A program made the translations under genes and the position numbers. From Earliella scabrosa (lineage: Eukaryota; Basidiomycota; Agaricomycetes; Polyporales; Polyporaceae), in NCBI GenBank assembly GCA_022605405.1, contig JABYQQ010000005.1:62001-126000 (forward strand): a stretch of 64,000 bases of DNA, in the 5' to 3' direction. Position 1 is the stretch's first letter. Every line of letters begins with the position of its first letter. This document shows positions 24,333 through 34,426 of this stretch, piece by piece. Below the pieces are notes generated by a model, which was given only the letters and a program-made list of their open reading frames with translations, had not been told where the DNA came from and searched no databases.

Positions 24333-25509
24333 TCAGGAATCTTTCCGCCATCCAATGGTCCAGGGCCCTGCCTTGGCATGTCCACGTAGTCCGCCGTCGT
24401 GAGGACTGATACAGTCCAACAGATCCTGCAGTACCTCGTCGACCTCCGCACTCACATCTCTCCACTCTCCCACCTCCCCTACATTGAGCCCAAACGCTGC
24501 CATCGCTTCAGGCAAGCTCTCAAGCGTCGTAATGCAGAACCTCCCGCCGGCCCACGGCCCCCTGCGGAGCATCTTCGCCCTCTCTCCGTCCAACCCAGTG
24601 GACGGATGGCTAGACCAGCATATCCGTGACAGCAGCACGTGCGCCCATGACGCCCCATTCTCCCGCCCATGTGCCCTTCCAAGCTGCAGCGCGTCTTCAC
24701 GGACGTACTCCTTGGCTGAGAGATTACACAGTATCCGCAGACCCGCGGGGTACGCTGGCGCGGACGAGGTCTGAGGGTAGAGTGCCGCGAACCGCCTCGC
24801 ATCGCCCAAGAGATGATCGAGGAACGGGTGCGCAATATGCTCCATCGTAATCGCATGGTGGAGCGTCTGGCCGGCGTCCGTCCTCCGCCACTCCCACCAC
24901 CCTCCAAAGACGAGGCGATAGTGCGAGCGCACGTAGTTGGGCAGCGTCGGTCTGCGCACGCCCCATCCTTCGTCTGCGTCCTCTTCGGCCGAGTCCTGGT
25001 CGGACCGTTCCTCGATTGCATGCGAGGTGTTGTCAGCTTTCATCATGGCTTCCTTTTCGCCCCATGTGCCGATTGCCTGCTCCTCCTGTATGGTCAGCAT
25101 CCCAGGGGGAAGGTCTCCAGGGAGGGTCTCCGAGCCTACGCAGATGAGGCGGCAGCCGGCCCAGGGCGCCCAGTGCGCTCGCGTGGCGCGTAGTACGTGC
25201 GGTTTCCCGACGGAGAGCATGTGCTTGCAGGTGATCGCGAGGGCAATGGTGGTGTGCAATCCAAGCCCGAGCATGTTGATCGCGTCGAACAGCATGCCTA
25301 TGAGTTCTGCTGGTAACTTGAAGAGCGGACTGGGCTGGGGAGCTGGAGAGGCGCACTGCGCGTCGTAGTTCCTGGATGTAAAGTGTACACAGTGAAGCGT
25401 GCAATCAACAATTTGAAAGGATGCATCGACGTCGAGAGGAGAGCTCTTACGGAGGGAGGCAGGGCAAATACAGGCTCCAGAACAGGTAGGGCTGCTGCGA
25501 CTCGGACAT
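24333..25509 (-). CDS. F-box-like orphan protein (basidiomycete family)
   Basis: Preferred model: ATG at 25509 (MSESQQPYLFWSLYLPCLPP), 79-bp intron 25450-25372 with GTAAGA donor, then exon 25371-24333, giving 365 residues. An unspliced frame from 25538 is also open but has a poor N-terminus. After the splice, SPLFKLPAELIGMLFDAINML looks like an F-box-type start, followed by helices around CKHMLSVGKPHVLRA, an acidic linker (SDQDSAEEDADEGWG) and a tryptophan-rich C-terminal half. No repeats or catalytic motif are seen. Basidiomycetes carry many such F-box-like orphans, perhaps SCF substrate adaptors; here that is only an inference. It is convergent with the FMO gene (224 bp apart). Its 5' region has a partial copy at 42.4-42.6 kb. 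Confidence 0.65.
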
Positions 25510-25646
25510 GAAGAACCATGATGCAATTTGACCTTCATAATTGCACTCCAGACTGAGCTGCTTGTGATCTATGTTGATACTGCAAGATGTATAGGTGGTC
25601 GAGTGTTAGCTGGAGAGTAGGCCCTACGCAGGTTGCACTCACAGAC
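25471..25646. repeat. F-box 5' region duplicated at 42.4-42.6 kb
   Basis: Covers the F-box gene's first exon and about 140 bp upstream. Long shared blocks include AAGAACCA, the GAGCTGCTTGT region and GGTTGCACTCACA, with roughly 85% identity by eye and small indels relative to 42401-42575, in the same plus-strand orientation. Confidence 0.7.
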
Positions 25647-26199
25647 GCCATTCCTCCGAGTCAGGTTGGGGCGGTGACATGTCCGAGCAATGGATCCGGA
25701 CGTGCCCTACTGCAAGTGTCTAGTGACCTTGAACACCTAGGTAGAGGATCAGGCTACGGATGTAGTAGGTCCGTGTACTATGGTGGTCGGGTGGAGGGAG
25801 CATTAACGGTCGGCTTGGCTCCGGCACAATGCTGTGCTATTGCTGATAAGAAGGCTTGTATCCCAAGATCAATACCCAGATGTAAGTATGCGCGTTAGAA
25901 GCCTTGTGGCTTCATTAAGACTAAGTCTACGAGATCATACAGTTCATCTCGACTCCAGCGAAGTGGTGGTAGGGACCAGAAGGCCCGCGCCGTGCAGGCG
26001 AAGCCGATAAAACAGTAGAAGCTACACTAGGAGGGGGTATGACTAGTAAAGTTGTCCGCAGTCCATGGAATGTCCGAGAGTTCGGTGAGAAAGGAAACTG
26101 TCCATGTCCGTGATCCAGATCGATGACCATGACATGAGCATGCAGCTATACATGCCCGTCGTTACTCGAGTGCGCCACGAGATCGTCGGCGCCGTGCGC
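25510..26199. other. Intergenic between F-box-like and secreted-protein genes
   Basis: 690 bp. The part up to about 25646 is homologous to 42401-42575 (see repeats). No gene is seen. Confidence 0.5.
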
Positions 26200-26949
26200 T
26201 CAGCAATTGCCGGCGCTCTTCACGTACGAGCTGTACTTGAAGTAGTCGGCAAAGTTCTTGAACGGGATGTTGCCGCTGCACACGGCAGTCCTGGATATAA
26301 TGCAGCGTATGAGCACAGGCGCGGTGGAGCTGACTAGGGATGTACGCACCAGTCGACGATCCAGTCGAAGTAGCCTATGACGATGTCGGCGCTGGTAGGC
26401 CAGGGCCCATTCGACGCGTCGAGGGCGCTGTAGAGAGTGCATGCTCAGCCACGCCTAGCTCTATAGTAGCTCTATAGTACACACTGGTAGAAGCCGTCGA
26501 TGAAGTTCTGGCGCGTGATCGTCTTTCCGTTCGTCGAGATGCGCTGAAGGAGCTATGCACACACAATCGTTAGCAGCGGAACAAGTCAGGTACGATATGA
26601 ACCCATCACATACCGCAGTCGAGACGTTGAGCGTGTCACTCGTCGGGGCCTCAGTTCCGGGTCCTCCGACGTCGTAGCAGACGGCTTGGAAGAAGTTCTG
26701 CACGTTCCGGCGCGAGGGGAGCGGGCCGTCCTCGGGCCCGTACCAGGGCGGCGGACACGTCGCGCCGAAGAGACATGCGTCGTGCTGGAAGAAGTCGTAA
26801 TAGTCGTGGGTGTTGGCCATCTGCTTGTCGCATGTCGCCTGGAGCGCCTTGCACCAGGGGGTGCCGTACTCCTCACGCTTCACCGCGGGGATGGCGGAGG
26901 CGGCGGCGGAGAGCGCGAGGGAGAGGACGAGCGACGCGTAAGCGAGCAT
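26200..26949 (-). CDS. Small secreted protein, paralogue A
   Basis: Four-exon gene with ATG at 26949. A signal peptide (MLAYASLVLSLALSAAASA) is followed by a short pro-segment ending in Lys-Arg before EEYGTPWCKALQATC. The mature part has cysteines in TPWC, ATCDKQ, HDACLFGATCPPP and AVCYDVGG. Exon 1 ends STA at GTATGT; exon 2 encodes LLQRISTNGKTITRQNFIDGFY; exon 3 HALDASNGPWPTSADIVIGYFD; and the last exon ends YSSYVKSAGNC, with TGA at 26202-26200. Two in-frame acceptors 15 bp apart (TATCCAG and GTGCAG) are possible for the last exon; the upstream one is assumed. I do not recognise the family. A secreted effector or surface protein is the likely role. It is very close to the truncated gene at 63478, promoter included. 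Confidence 0.78.
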
Positions 26950-28012
26950 GGTAGTGGTCGTGAGGTGTTCAAGAGGGGATTTGAACTTAAGAAGTGGACT
27001 GGAAGTCGTGTGGGTGTGAGGAGTTGTTTGACTGGGGGATGTATAGCGCAAAATCTGTGGATTTTATACTGTTCAGCTGCAGTCCAGTGCTCAACGACAT
27101 GGGCACTAGCAGTACGAGTACTGCGAGCGCGGTAGAACCCCGCCTCCGTTGTACGGTCTCATGCGGGGAGAGCGCGGTCGAGTATGAGGACGACTGGATG
27201 CACCTCCGTCGATCACAAGTATGTAAATCGCTGCCTAGCCAGACAATGGTGTCGCGGATCTCGGCGAGTCTGACGGCAAGCTGTGTGGTCCAGGCTTTCG
27301 ATGAATCTGATGCTGTGCTAGGCGTACGTCGGAACATCTTCTCTGTACTCACCAATGAAGATGTCTCCAGTCAGACTTGATTCAGACGATGAGGTATGTA
27401 ACCCCAATACCTACTAGACTATAGGCCTTAGAAGTAGAGGTGCGCGGTACTACGCACAAGCAGAGCTGCACCGTGCAGCCGTTGGCCTGCAAGGAAAGGG
27501 CGGATCAAGTTAGTTGAGCCGTCGACTCAGTTGGCGAAGACGCGTCTAGTCCGGGGTCCATTGACCGACATAAGATGACACTCACTCGGAGTACGCGTAC
27601 TGCGTCGCAGGATCTACGAGGACCTAGATCTCCACGCGTCGTAGGTAGTCATACTGGCGAGCTTTCGTCCGCATGCCGCCTCGTTCCGGCGGCGATATAT
27701 GCGTGGCATTTGCGACGTACCAGGCCACCCACAATGAGCTAGCGTGCCTTTTCAGATCCAGGTTGAGGTGTGAGGGAGCTCGACACGGTCCAATAGCTCG
27801 AGCGAGGCTGCACACAGCATCGGTGCAACTGCAGCGTATCGTGGTGGTTCATGGGCATGTCGTGTAAGCGCTCGAGTGATCTTCTGGGCTGACTTGATGC
27901 GAGATCACCATACCGCTCAGCGTTCGGCCAGCACACGGCAAACGGATCGCGTAGCTGTACACACACGCACTGTACATGGCCAAAGTACAAGGTAAGTACA
28001 CGCACACTGTAT
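26950..28012. other. Intergenic: secreted-protein promoter and phytase 3' flank
   Basis: 1.06 kb. It holds the promoter noted above. No further gene was found; the short ORFs show no motifs. Confidence 0.5.
27061..27068 (-). promoter_or_regulatory. TATA box of secreted paralogue A
   Basis: TATAAAAT on the minus strand, 112 bp upstream of the ATG. It sits inside a 16-bp block (AGTATAAAATCCACAG) that is identical at the paralogue at 63361-63376. Confidence 0.75.
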
Positions 28013-29719
28013 CTACTCGAAACACTTCTCGAAATCGCCCTCGCCGTCGTTGCGCGCGTACGTCTGGCTCTCCACAAAAGCGCCAAGCTCGCATACCCCG
28101 TCTCCCTTCGCACCACAGAACTTGAGCGGCATCAACGCGTCGTTCACGAGCACGCGCACGCTCGCCCGCCCCCGGCAGTCCAAGCGCTCCACGACCATCC
28201 GCGCCGAGAACGGCACCATCTTCTCGACATGCCACGTCCTCCTCGGGTCTGGCTTCGTCGGATCCAGCGGGCGGGGCTGCTCGAACAGGCCCATCGCGGC
28301 GAAGATCGCGATCATCTGATTGTCGTGCGAGAAGTCTGCGTACATCGTCCGGCCGAACGGGAACGTCGCCGGGTCGATGTCGAGCGTCGTGTTCGTCTGC
28401 GTGTGGTCACGCACGGGCGTGCCGGTGAGCCGCGCGATGAGCTCGTTGATGTACCCGACGCCCTGCACGCGCCCGAGCGGCTGGCCGTAGCCTGTGCCGT
28501 AGAACTTGTCGAGGTCGCCGTTGTACGCGAACGCGGGACCCGCGCCGAGCTCCTCGTAGACCCCGCACCATGGGCTCCGTCGCTCGTGCGCAACGGTCTC
28601 GAATGCGCAGAGGCTCAGAAGGTTGTAGGTGTCAGCATCGGTCAGGTTTGCCCCCGGCGCCCCGGCGTTGAGTCGGGCTGTCATTGGAGGTGCCCAGATC
28701 GCGAGCCATTCGTCGGTCTGAGGATCGGGATCTCCAGCTGATGGACACATGTTGTCGTCGAGGGTATTGTTGCTATTGCTCTGCATTCTCACCGATGAGT
28801 GAAGGTGGATCGAAACTATGTACGGCGTAATGCCTACCTCCTCTGAAATGATCACAGATACCGCTGGGTTGTAGTGGTGCGAGCTAGCAGCCGCGAACCC
28901 TACACGGAATCGGTGAGTAAAATCTTGCTTGAACCTTTGATCGGAGGATGCGCATACCAGCTGTCCAGTTTGTGGCAGAATCCACGACCCGCTCGGAGCC
29001 GGAGGTACGAACGAAAGGCTGCTGAGTAGAATTGAACAAGGAGGGGTATCGTCGGAAGGCAAGCTGCCCGGACTGGAAAGACCTATTGGCTGTCAGCTGA
29101 TTGCCCGAGGAGAAGATTGCTGTAGGACTCACTGTGCGGCGCCGAGAGGAACCAGAGTGGCAACTCCGAGGTCGTAGGTATAATCGTCCAGGAACGCGAG
29201 CATGGGGTCGGTATATGCTTCCACCGACTGCAATTTCGTGATTCCTTGCATGATCCGGTCGGACGCTCCGTCTGTAGGGAATCGGGCTCCATGGCGTTCC
29301 AACTAGGATGTAGGGTGAGTTCGCCGATCGAGGTCGGTCAAAGAAAGCTGCTCACTATGTGAACCTAGGATTTAGATACGGCATGTGAGTGAAGTTTGTG
29401 AGATAATGCACGTTGTGTCTCGCGTGCGCACGCACAGACGATCCAAAACATTGGAACGTGTAGTCTGTCACGAGGACGACCCAGAAAACGATGCACACAC
29501 CTGATCGACCTTGCAGCCCTTCGGAGGCGGCAGATACTGCTCCGCGGCAAAGTACGGCGAGTACATCACCCAGCTCTGCTGCACACTCCGCGGCACCCCG
29601 AGCGAAGGGATTTGCGAGTCCAGGTCCACTTCACGAAGCTCATAGTGCGGTGCTGGTGGAAGCAGGGTCGCGTACGCGTAGCAGATGTACGTTAGAGAGA
29701 GAAGAGCGAGAAGCGCCAT
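28013..29719 (-). CDS. Histidine acid phosphatase, phytase type
   Basis: Secreted phosphatase of the histidine acid family, releasing phosphate from phytate or other phosphomonoesters. ATG at 29719 opens with a hydrophobic signal segment (MALLALLSLTYICYAYATLL). Exon 1 ends GCKVDQ. A 9-nt microexon (29364-29356, encoding VHI) and the next exon (LERHGARFPTDG) rebuild the RHGARxP catalytic motif. Further exons give FVRTSGSERVVDSA near 28990 and a large last exon with the acid/base HD motif in YADFSHDNQM near 28340. The tail carries a CRGRASVRVLVND and CGAKGDGVCELG cysteine pattern and ends EKCFE, with TAG at 28015-28013. About eight exons. Family assignment is firm; substrate preference (phytate versus broad) is inferred from similarity to basidiomycete phytases. 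Confidence 0.93.
29356..29364 (-). other. 9-nt microexon of the phytase gene
   Basis: GTTCACATA, preceded by CCTAG and followed by GTGAGC. It encodes Val-His-Ile, the residues expected between GCKVDQ and the RHGAR motif. The flanking introns are 29500-29365 and 29355 to about 29302. Confidence 0.75.
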
Positions 29720-31565
29720 GGCTGCTGGGCGGGCTCTGAATATCTCAGCGCCTCTGACTTGAAGTCGGCTGCAACGGCGGGGCGCGTCGACCAACAGTGG
29801 ACACAGGTCGGGCTGGGGGCGATTTGAGAACACCTGCATGAGGGTGCAGTGGAGGAAGCGAGGGACGACATGAAGCTTACTGGAATAGCAAGGTGCAGCA
29901 CGATTCTTGGACGTCTTGCAGACTCCGCAAGCTCCGACGTAGGCAGTGCGCGCGGGGCACCGAAAGCACGTTCGTCAGGCTTGGGCAAGGCTTATACGCG
30001 GGGGCGCGAACATCGCGAGGTCGCGCTTTTATACATCCCACAGGCGAACCCTGTGTGTGCCATCTGCCTTGTCACGTCGCGTCTGCGTGTGCGGATCAGA
30101 GTATTGCAATTGGAGGGTCGAGAGTCATGGTGACGGGGTTGGGACAACGATGTAAGCGCTCATTTGCGGGAGCTACTTCTACCGTGTTACATGTTACACA
30201 GAAGTTCATATGTACTTAGCAGATCCATGCAGCTGGCTTTGACCAGCCTATGCTTGGTGCAGTTCGCCATGGAGGTAGTGCGGGTACAATGAGCACTGTG
30301 GCAGCCTGAGTGCGCCGGAAATCAGAAGGCTCCCCAGGTCGGGAGAATGTACAAAGTTCTTCTGGGGTGAAGTGCATGCCAGGTGCATGCGGTCGAACGG
30401 ATACTAGGAGCGGAGGTGGGAATTCCTCTATTTCGGGGTGAGAGTGAGGCAAACGAGGAAACCTACCGAGCATGGACGTCGTTGTCCAGCCACTGACGTA
30501 GTGCAACAGTAGAGCTGCCGATGAAGGCAAGCTCTGGGTGTCATCGTATGACCTTGAACGACCGCCTTTCAAGCTTCAAAATTTCAGACCTCCGTAGACA
30601 AGTTATCCTGTTTTACGGGTGGTATCGCGACCACGGGCGTCGGGCAGACAGAATCTGCGCAGGCACTTTCCTGTGGGAAAGATCGATCAGCAAGGCTGAA
30701 TTATCACAGTAAATGTAGTAGATTTTTGGAACCCACTCGCGGCCAAAATGCTGTAGTTGCGGTCAATAGGAGCACCCGTACGCCACTGTACGCACACGTT
30801 GGAAGCAGGAGACTGTTCGGCAGTCGGGAGCATCGCTGCGGTGTTGCGGATCACAGCAACTTGCAAGTCTATCGGTGTTACGTGTTATTAGCGCCGGCAC
30901 CTCTATCACCCACCACGTGCCTCGCCGTCATGGCGGCAGTGCACGTCTGGGGTACTTATACACTTGCCGCTTGAGGGGCGCTGCCGGACGCACGCCATGA
31001 CCGGTTCTTTGCACACAAGTTGATTTGGCCCCCATCAACATCCAATCTGGGGGTAACAGACGGTCTTAGCCTGACGGCAGGGACTCGGAGGTGTACGTGG
31101 AGGAATGAAGCGGAAGACATAGCACGACTCAGTGCCAAGGTGGTAACGGAAAATGACTCAAGTTTCAATGTTCATGAGGTTCGGAACTGGTCACTGGTAG
31201 TAGAGTTTAGTAAGGCTGGCCTAAACTACCGACGTGAATATTGGAACTAAGTACTGGGTGTTTCATGATACATCCATAATGCAGTGAGGATCAATCGGGC
31301 GCGCATCAGTCGGACTAAAGTCCTCCTTCAACGCGCCCAGTCTTGAGTTGAAACAGGTCAGACTCACTGGTAGAGTTTTAAGGCTGGCCTATGGGGGACG
31401 GGTGTATACGGGTGGGCCTCACGTGAGGTGCGGAAGGAGCCGGGTACAGCACTTCCGCGTGACCTCACTGTTCCATTGCTCTTTCATAACCGGTTCATAG
31501 AAAGAACCGGAACCAAGTACGCTCTCTTCGTCCTCCATCGTCCTCCATCTCCCTCTCCAGTCGCG
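29720..31565. other. 1.85 kb intergenic region, divergent
   Basis: Holds the upstream region of the phytase gene (a TATAAAAG on the minus strand at 30033-30026 is about 300 bp from its ATG, so a longer leader would be needed) and that of the gene at 31566. Two imperfect direct repeats are noted at 31191 and 31364. No supportable gene. Confidence 0.5.
31191..31391. repeat. Imperfect direct repeat pair (about 30 bp, 170 bp apart)
   Basis: 31191-31223 and 31364-31391 share TCACTGGTAG...AGTTT..TAAGGCTGGCCTA with small gaps. They lie in the upstream region of the gene at 31566 and could be a tandem-derived promoter element or slippage. Confidence 0.5.
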
Positions 31566-32726
31566 ATGCCAGGACCAGCCGTTTACGTCGTCGCCATTGT
31601 TGGAGCATGTGCCGTCGGGATTGCATTCCACCAGGTGCGTACAGTCATGTTAGCTCGATTCCAGCTGCGGTATCGTGTGCTGCGGGACACTGACTTTCAC
31701 TTCAGTTCGTGTACGAACCCCACATCGCTCCCAAGATTGAAGCATGGGCCGAGAACTACGTCGAGAGGCGCAGGCAGAGGAGGCGTCAGCGGAATGGTCC
31801 TGTCCTTGCGCAACCTACGGGTGGGAACGATCCTCGCCGTTCGACCGATAGCTCCAACGATGGCAGGCTTGGAGACGACGCTGGCTCCAGGTCTATCGAG
31901 CTGGAGCAGCTCGCAACGACGGAGAGGGAGGCATGGAGGGACACTTCTGGTCTTCGTCACAGGAACACTACGACGGCATTGGACACGGTATGTTGCTCTC
32001 GATGTCATCCCCTGTGCGCCAGCTTATCCTGGATCGAAGTCGGACACAGTCATCGCGCACCCCGTCATGGCGCCTACTCATGTCCTGTTTGACACCGACG
32101 AGCCGCCCTCTCCGGGCGCACACTCCATCCGAACGAGCGCATCTCCATCCATCGAGAATAGCCCTGCTCATCCCCTCCTTGGCCTGCAACCTGCGACACC
32201 GAGGTCGCCCCCACGCCGACCGCTGTCCCCCAGATTGCCAACGCCCATGTCCAACTACTCGTCTCCATCGCCTCGTGCTCTCACACCCAGCACGCTGTTG
32301 TCGGAACGCTCTCCCCTGTCTTCCAGGCGGCCTACCCCGGATGTAGGCTCCTCTCAAGCATTCACATCGGCATACAACACACCCCTCGGCGGTTCCATAC
32401 TCTCGGAGAACGGTCGCGATGTCCCTTCCCATCCGAGCACCAGTATACAGTCTCCGTTCTCGGACATCCACTCAGTTGATGCTCACAGCAGTCCAGAGCA
32501 AGTTCCTACCTTCCGGTCCCCCATCGTTTCCCCGAGGGTGCAGTCTCCAAGCATCGGATCGGACATCACACTGGATTCCGACGACGATTTCGACGTCCTG
32601 TCTCCTCGTTCTGGTATCTTCAGCCCCCCGAACCGCGTGGACGATGACCTGTTCGACACCGCTTCCCAGCACGGGAGCGAAATGTCGTGGGCCAGCGTCG
32701 GGCGTCGCTCTCCCGTAGACTTCTAA
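31566..32726 (+). CDS. Hypothetical membrane-anchored, serine/proline-rich protein
   Basis: Three exons: 31566-31634 (MPGPAVYVVAIVGACAVGIA, a hydrophobic anchor), 31706-31987 and 32040-32726; introns are 71 and 52 bp. Total about 345 residues. After the anchor comes FVYEPHIAPKIEAWAENY and a basic run (ERRRQRRRQR), then a long low-complexity region rich in Ser/Pro with many SP sites (for example PRSPPRRPLSPRLPTP) and an acidic DSDDDFD near the end. No catalytic motif. I know this layout only as a basidiomycete orphan. Many SP/TP sites suggest phosphorylation by CDK/MAPK-type kinases, which is inference. The second acceptor (ATCGAAG) was chosen because it keeps the frame. Confidence 0.7.
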   Translation: MPGPAVYVVAIVGACAVGIAFHQVRTVMLARFQLRYRVLRDTDFHFSSCTNPTSLPRLKHGPRTTSRGAGRGGVSGMVLSLRNLRVGTILAVRPIAPTMAGLETTLAPGLSSWSSSQRRRGRHGGTLLVFVTGTLRRHWTRYVALDVIPCAPAYPGSKSDTVIAHPVMAPTHVLFDTDEPPSPGAHSIRTSASPSIENSPAHPLLGLQPATPRSPPRRPLSPRLPTPMSNYSSPSPRALTPSTLLSERSPLSSRRPTPDVGSSQAFTSAYNTPLGGSILSENGRDVPSHPSTSIQSPFSDIHSVDAHSSPEQVPTFRSPIVSPRVQSPSIGSDITLDSDDDFDVLSPRSGIFSPPNRVDDDLFDTASQHGSEMSWASVGRRSPVDF

Positions 32727-33095
32727 GTTCTCTCCATCCACTCCCGGGTCTAATAGCCTCTCGGCGGTCTGTGTATTATCCTGCAATCGGTTCCCCTCCT
32801 CGGTCTGTACCACGTCTCCTTACCCCTCCATACGCTGTGATATTAGTCGGATTGATCGCACATATCTTGTACTCTTGCTGTAGATTCTGCTCCTCGTACT
32901 CTCCTCTCCTCTCACGCACCACACGAATGAAATGTACTATCTTCATAGAAGCCACTTTGCTGTGTGTTCGAACAACAAATCGTCGACCTTTCGCTGAACT
33001 TGCAGGCGATCCACCCCACTACGGTTGATGACACGGTTACTCTATGTCGGTCTAGGTCTACTCACAGATCTAGTCAGCGCACGGATATCGTCCTT
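32727..33095. other. Convergent 3' spacer
   Basis: 369 bp between convergent genes. No feature is visible. Confidence 0.55.
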
Positions 33096-33770
33096 TCAGG
33101 TATCAAGCCACGCCTCCCCCAAGTCAAACATATCCCGATCCGGAAACACCTCCAAAATCTCGCACCGGATGCCCTCCGTCTCGAGCTGGTACGTCCTCCT
33201 CAGCTCCCGCTTGCCTCCGACGACCCGCGCGTCGACGCCAATCAGGGAGAACTCGGGGTAGGTCCGCAAGTGCCGGAAGATCTGCCCGAGCGCGAACCGC
33301 TCGCGGATGAGCAGTCGCTCGCACTCGGGCGAGGTGACGGTGACGGTGGACGTCGCGACGCAGAGGACGCGCGGGCCGCACTTGAGGTGCACCTGGCGCT
33401 CTTGGTGGATCGGGTGCGTGGGGGACGCGCCGGGCCCGCTCGGGCTTGTTTTGGTGTAGATGCACTCGATGGTGATCGTGCGCGCGAAGAATGCGCTAAG
33501 AAAAGGGGCGGGTGGGAGGTTTGGGGAGGGTCGTTGTGACAGTAAGTGTTGTCCTGCGTACCTGAGGTGTCGCTGGAGGTCTCCTTGAGCGACGACCATT
33601 ATTCTTTCTAGCCCTGACAGAGTGACATTGGCCGGACAACGAATCTGGGAGGGTTTGTTAGTCTTCGTAGATATAGTGTTCGATGACAATATGGGTGAAC
33701 TTACCTCTATGCTTGTCGAGGCACCTGTATAGGTGTCTCGGGCAAGCCCCTTCTCGTCTGCTTGTTCCAT
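33096..33770 (-). CDS. Chorismate lyase/UTRA-fold protein (DUF98-like)
   Basis: Start chosen at the ATG at 33770 (MEQADEKGLARD); exon 1 ends at 33705 (SIE|GTAAGT). Exon 2 begins IRCPANVTLSGLERIMVVAQG and exon 3 joins as DLQRHLSAFFARTITIECIY. The rest, RQVHLKCGPRVLCVATSTV, RERFALGQIFRHL and EILEVFPDRDMF, follows the order of DUF98/chorismate pyruvate-lyase-like proteins: an LxxxxRxLxxxxGDLxxxL start, a VxLxC..xxVCxAxS strand pair, an xxIGQxF turn and a final ExFP. Fungal members of unknown function exist. Enzymatic activity is not proven, since only the fold pattern is seen. It is convergent with the gene at 31566. Confidence 0.6.
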   Translation of the reverse strand: MEQADEKGLARDTYTGASTSIEVSSPILSSNTISTKTNKPSQIRCPANVTLSGLERIMVVAQGDLQRHLRYAGQHLLSQRPSPNLPPAPFLSAFFARTITIECIYTKTSPSGPGASPTHPIHQERQVHLKCGPRVLCVATSTVTVTSPECERLLIRERFALGQIFRHLRTYPEFSLIGVDARVVGGKRELRRTYQLETEGIRCEILEVFPDRDMFDLGEAWLDT

Positions 33771-34426
33771 GTCGACAGAACTGAAGATGTAGACCCGTTT
33801 TCTACCACGTATTTGCATTGCATTGCAGAACACACAGATTGTACTCACCTCTGGGTACAATCACGCGCGTTCAAAGCACCGGTGACGCGTTGGGCTAGGC
33901 GGGTGGTAGCAAGCAGGGTAGTTCAAGACGGACAGACTTCAGTGGGACAAGTGATGCTTTCTAGCAGTCCATGGCAGTACTTGGGCGACTTGGACGTTCG
34001 AGAGGGGAGTAAAGACGCGATGGTATGGCACGAACCTGAGCGCGACCTCTGGTCACCCATCACACGCGCCAATTCGAACGCGCCCCGATTACGCTATGCA
34101 GCATTGGAAATGTAAGCAGCCATGGTTCAATCGGTACGCTGTCGGGAGCGTTGCGTATATTTCGAGGGTCTACAGCATGGGTAAGTAGCATGAGCGACGG
34201 AAGGAGACCCGGACTGGAGACGGGTTGAGAAGCCCTCCCTTACACGTGGCACGAGTCAGGGTCAACCGGCCCGGCCGCGTAGGTTGCCGAATGCGGGGGT
34301 TGTGGGTCCGTTCACCCCGGGTTGCACTCAAGCCACATCGTAAGTACTCATCAGTCGTGTACGAACATAACGTCGAGACAGCCTGGACTAATCCGCATAT
34401 TCGCAGCGCCCTGAGAGGACTGAACT
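33771..34426. other. Divergent intergenic region
   Basis: 656 bp between the DUF98-like gene and the Nudix gene. No coding content or clear TATA box was seen. Confidence 0.5.

Noticed and set aside
25510..25538. Unspliced F-box-like start at 25538
   Set aside because: The N-terminus would be an unstructured cysteine-rich run; the spliced start at 25509 uses a good GTAAGA intron and keeps the frame.
31968..32471. Minus-strand ORF across the orphan gene at 31566
   Set aside because: Arg-rich antisense shadow of the Ser/Pro-rich coding exon.
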